Below are positions 7,224-7,888 of a stretch of DNA of 7,888 nucleotides, one piece after another. Below the pieces are notes generated by a model. It was not told the DNA's origin. It saw only the letters and a list, made by a program, of their open reading frames with translations, and did not search any database. The position numbers and the translations under genes are program-made. Numbering within the stretch: position 1 is the first letter of the stretch; each line of letters begins with the position of its first letter. The DNA comes from an uncultured Clostridia bacterium (GTDB lineage: Bacteria > Bacillota > Clostridia > Lachnospirales > Anaerotignaceae): positions 1-7,888 of the forward strand of contig CAJUNT010000012.1 in the NCBI GenBank assembly GCA_910587735.1, read 5' to 3'.

Positions 7224-7426
7224 AGGTTGAATTTTCTGGACAGTTTACTTTGAGGTTGCCTCAAAGTGGCACAGAAATACACATTACATCATAATGTTTT
7301 GCGCAACTCACTCCCAGCAAGGGTACTGTAGCTTTATTACAGTATCCTTCGGATAAAAGCTACAGTACCCCGCTGGGGTTAAAGTGTCAAAACAGTATAT
7401 TTATTTGTTAGCAGAAAATTCAACCT
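7224..7426 (+). ncRNA. Retron-like msr-msd RNA, unit 1
   Basis: A 203-nt unit closed by a perfect 15-bp helix: AGGTTGAATTTTCTG (7224-7238) with CAGAAAATTCAACCT (7412-7426), in the place of retron a1/a2. Inside are hairpin 1 at 7247-7267 (9 bp, loop TTG), hairpin 2 at 7281-7297 (6 bp, loop CATCA), the long msd-like hairpin at 7313-7377, then a tail that looks single-stranded (7379-7411). The order of short hairpins first and long hairpin last matches msr then msd on the + strand, in agreement with the promoter at 7183-7210. Reverse transcription of this RNA is inferred from architecture and from the RT gene nearby. The branching guanosine cannot be assigned with certainty; the G7238/G7239 next to the closing helix are candidates. 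Confidence 0.8.
7313..7377 (+). repeat. Variable msd-like hairpin of unit 1
   Basis: Stem: CCCAGC (7313-7318) pairs with GCTGGG (7372-7377). After an AA/C internal loop, 15 bp pair perfectly (7321-7335 with 7356-7370). Above a 7-nt bulge ATTACAG (7336-7342) sits a small apical hairpin TATCC-TTC-GGATA (7343-7355). Only the apical part and the adjoining TTT/AAA are shared with the other units; the rest of the stem is unique to this unit. Confidence 0.9.
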
Positions 7427-7454
7427 ATTCGTATAAAAAATGATTGTTATTTAT

Positions 7455-7657
7455 GGTTAGGTTTTCTGGACAATTTGCTTTGGAGTTGCTTCAAAGTAGT
7501 ATCAATATTCATATTACACCACAATGTTTTGCGCCACTCACTCACCAGTGGCACTACCCAGGGTTTAATACAGTATCCTAGCGGATAAACCCCGGGTAGT
7601 GCACTGGTGGTTAAAGTGTCAAAACAGTATATCTGCTTGTTAGCAGAAAATCTAACC
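7455..7657 (+). ncRNA. Retron-like msr-msd RNA, unit 2
   Basis: A 203-nt unit with closing helix GGTTAGGTTTTCTG (7455-7468) and CAGAAAATCTAACC (7644-7657), 14 pairs including one G-U. Compared with unit 1, helix positions 5 and 6 change from G-C and A-T to A-T and G-C, and position 7 from A-T to G-U, so pairing is kept while sequence changes. Hairpin 1 at 7477-7497 keeps nine pairs (two of them G-U). Hairpin 2 at 7511-7527 keeps five pairs with one terminal mismatch. The long hairpin lies at 7543-7609, followed by the conserved tail. No separate promoter is visible, so it is probably made by read-through from the promoter before unit 1. Confidence 0.8.
7543..7609 (+). repeat. Variable msd-like hairpin of unit 2
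   Basis: CACCAGTG (7543-7550) pairs with CACTGGTG (7602-7609). After a bulged G, CACTACCC (7552-7559) pairs with GGGTAGTG (7594-7601). An A/C mismatch (7560/7593) is followed by GGGTTT (7561-7566) with AAACCC (7587-7592). The AATACAG bulge and the ATCC-TAGC-GGAT apical hairpin match the other units; the stem arms do not. Confidence 0.9.
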
Positions 7658-7683
7658 TTATTATTTTATATTGTCATATTAAT

Positions 7684-7880
7684 GTTGGATTTTCTGGACA
7701 ATTTGCTTTGGAGTTGCTTCAAAGTGGTACATTATGCACATTACACCATAATGTTCTGCGCCACTCGCCTCCAATTACAATAGTGTAGGTTTATCAAAGT
7801 ATCCTTCGGGAAAACCCACACTATTGTACGGAGGCTAAAGTGTCAGAACAGTATATCTATTTGTTAGCAGAAAATCTAAC
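7684..7880 (+). ncRNA. Retron-like msr-msd RNA, unit 3
   Basis: A 197-nt unit with closing helix GTTGGATTTTCTG (7684-7696) and CAGAAAATCTAAC (7868-7880), 13 pairs including one G-U. Hairpin 1 is at 7705-7725, hairpin 2 at 7738-7754 (6 bp, loop CACCA), and the long hairpin at 7767-7835. A short outer extension CACT (7762-7765) can pair with AGTG (7839-7842), and an equivalent pairing is available in unit 2. The right end is complete within the window, but the following bases repeat the start of the linker seen after unit 2. Confidence 0.78.
7767..7835 (+). repeat. Variable msd-like hairpin of unit 3
   Basis: GCCTCC (7767-7772) pairs with GGAGGC (7830-7835). After an AAT/C internal loop, TACAATAGTGT (7776-7786) pairs with ACACTATTGTA (7818-7828). 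An A/C mismatch (7787/7817) is followed by GGTTT (7788-7792) with AAACC (7812-7816). The apical bulge is ATCAAAG, and the tip TATCC-TTC-GGGA is slightly degenerate compared with units 1 and 2. Confidence 0.88.
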
Positions 7881-7888
7881 CTTATTAT

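Larger units (their letters stand above)
7224..7880 (+). repeat. Tandem array of three retron-like ncRNA units
   Basis: Three copies start near 7225, 7455 and 7683, spaced 230 and 228 bp. Conserved blocks recur in order: TTTTCTGGACA, a CTTTG..TTG..CAAAG hairpin, an ACATTA-like hairpin, TGCG, an apical GTATCC motif, TTAAAGTGTCA or a close variant, ACAGTATAT and TTGTTAGCAGAAAA. Units 2 and 3 resemble each other more than unit 1 (both GGACAATTTGCTTTGGAG). The linkers of about 26-28 nt are AT-rich and not conserved overall, but the bases after unit 3 (CTTATTAT) match those after unit 2. The array may therefore continue past the window edge. No open reading frame of note is conserved between units. 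Confidence 0.9.

Noticed and set aside
7412..7696. Integron attC-like sites: unit ends fit RYYYAAC and the next unit starts fit GTTRRRY
   Set aside because: The matches come from the closing helix itself. The linkers between them are not palindromic or conserved, no integrase is present and the units carry no genes.
7224..7880. CRISPR array
   Set aside because: The repeated part is scaffold of 100 nt or more around a self-complementary insert, the period is about 230 bp, and no cas gene is present.

Overview
The window comes from an AT-rich, low-GC Gram-positive-like genome, most plausibly a Clostridia/Lachnospiraceae-type Firmicute. The basis is the base composition, strong purine-rich Shine-Dalgarno sites, a consensus sigma-A-type promoter, TTA/ATA/AGA-rich codon use and Lys/Ile/Asn-rich proteins. 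No taxonomic marker gene is present, so this assignment is an inference.

Layout. (1) 116-830, + strand: two small paralogous proteins, each with an N-terminal four-cysteine zinc ribbon, a polar linker and a C-terminal hydrophobic anchor. A clear intrinsic terminator follows (834-863). (2) 946-6973, - strand: a tight three-gene operon read right to left. It encodes a 931-aa alpha-helical HEAT/ARM-like protein, a 592-aa winged-helix plus SWIM zinc-finger protein, and a 487-aa retron-type reverse transcriptase (RT) with a long N-terminal extension. Adjacent genes overlap by 10 nt and 1 nt, so translation is probably coupled. (3) 6974-7223: an AT-rich divergent control region. A near-perfect promoter (TTGACA-16-TATAAT with an extended -10) points right, and a weaker candidate points left toward the operon. 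(4) 7224-7880: three tandem copies, 228-230 bp apart, of a retron-like non-coding RNA on the + strand, with no sign that the array has ended at the window edge.

Each RNA unit is closed by a 13-15 bp end-to-end helix (like retron a1/a2) that shows compensatory changes between copies. Inside come two short hairpins (msr-like), a long hairpin (msd-like) and a conserved 3' tail. The scaffold is strongly conserved, but both arms of the long hairpin have unrelated sequence in each unit while remaining self-complementary. They share only a small apical motif.

Working interpretation: a retron-like, probably anti-phage or conflict system in which one RT may serve several ncRNA templates carrying different stem cargoes, with the HEAT/ARM and WH-SWIM proteins as candidate effector or regulator partners. 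The protein families follow from visible motifs. The defence role and the reverse transcription of the array are inferences. The array with variable stems, divergent from the RT operon and far from the RT gene, is the most unusual part of the window.
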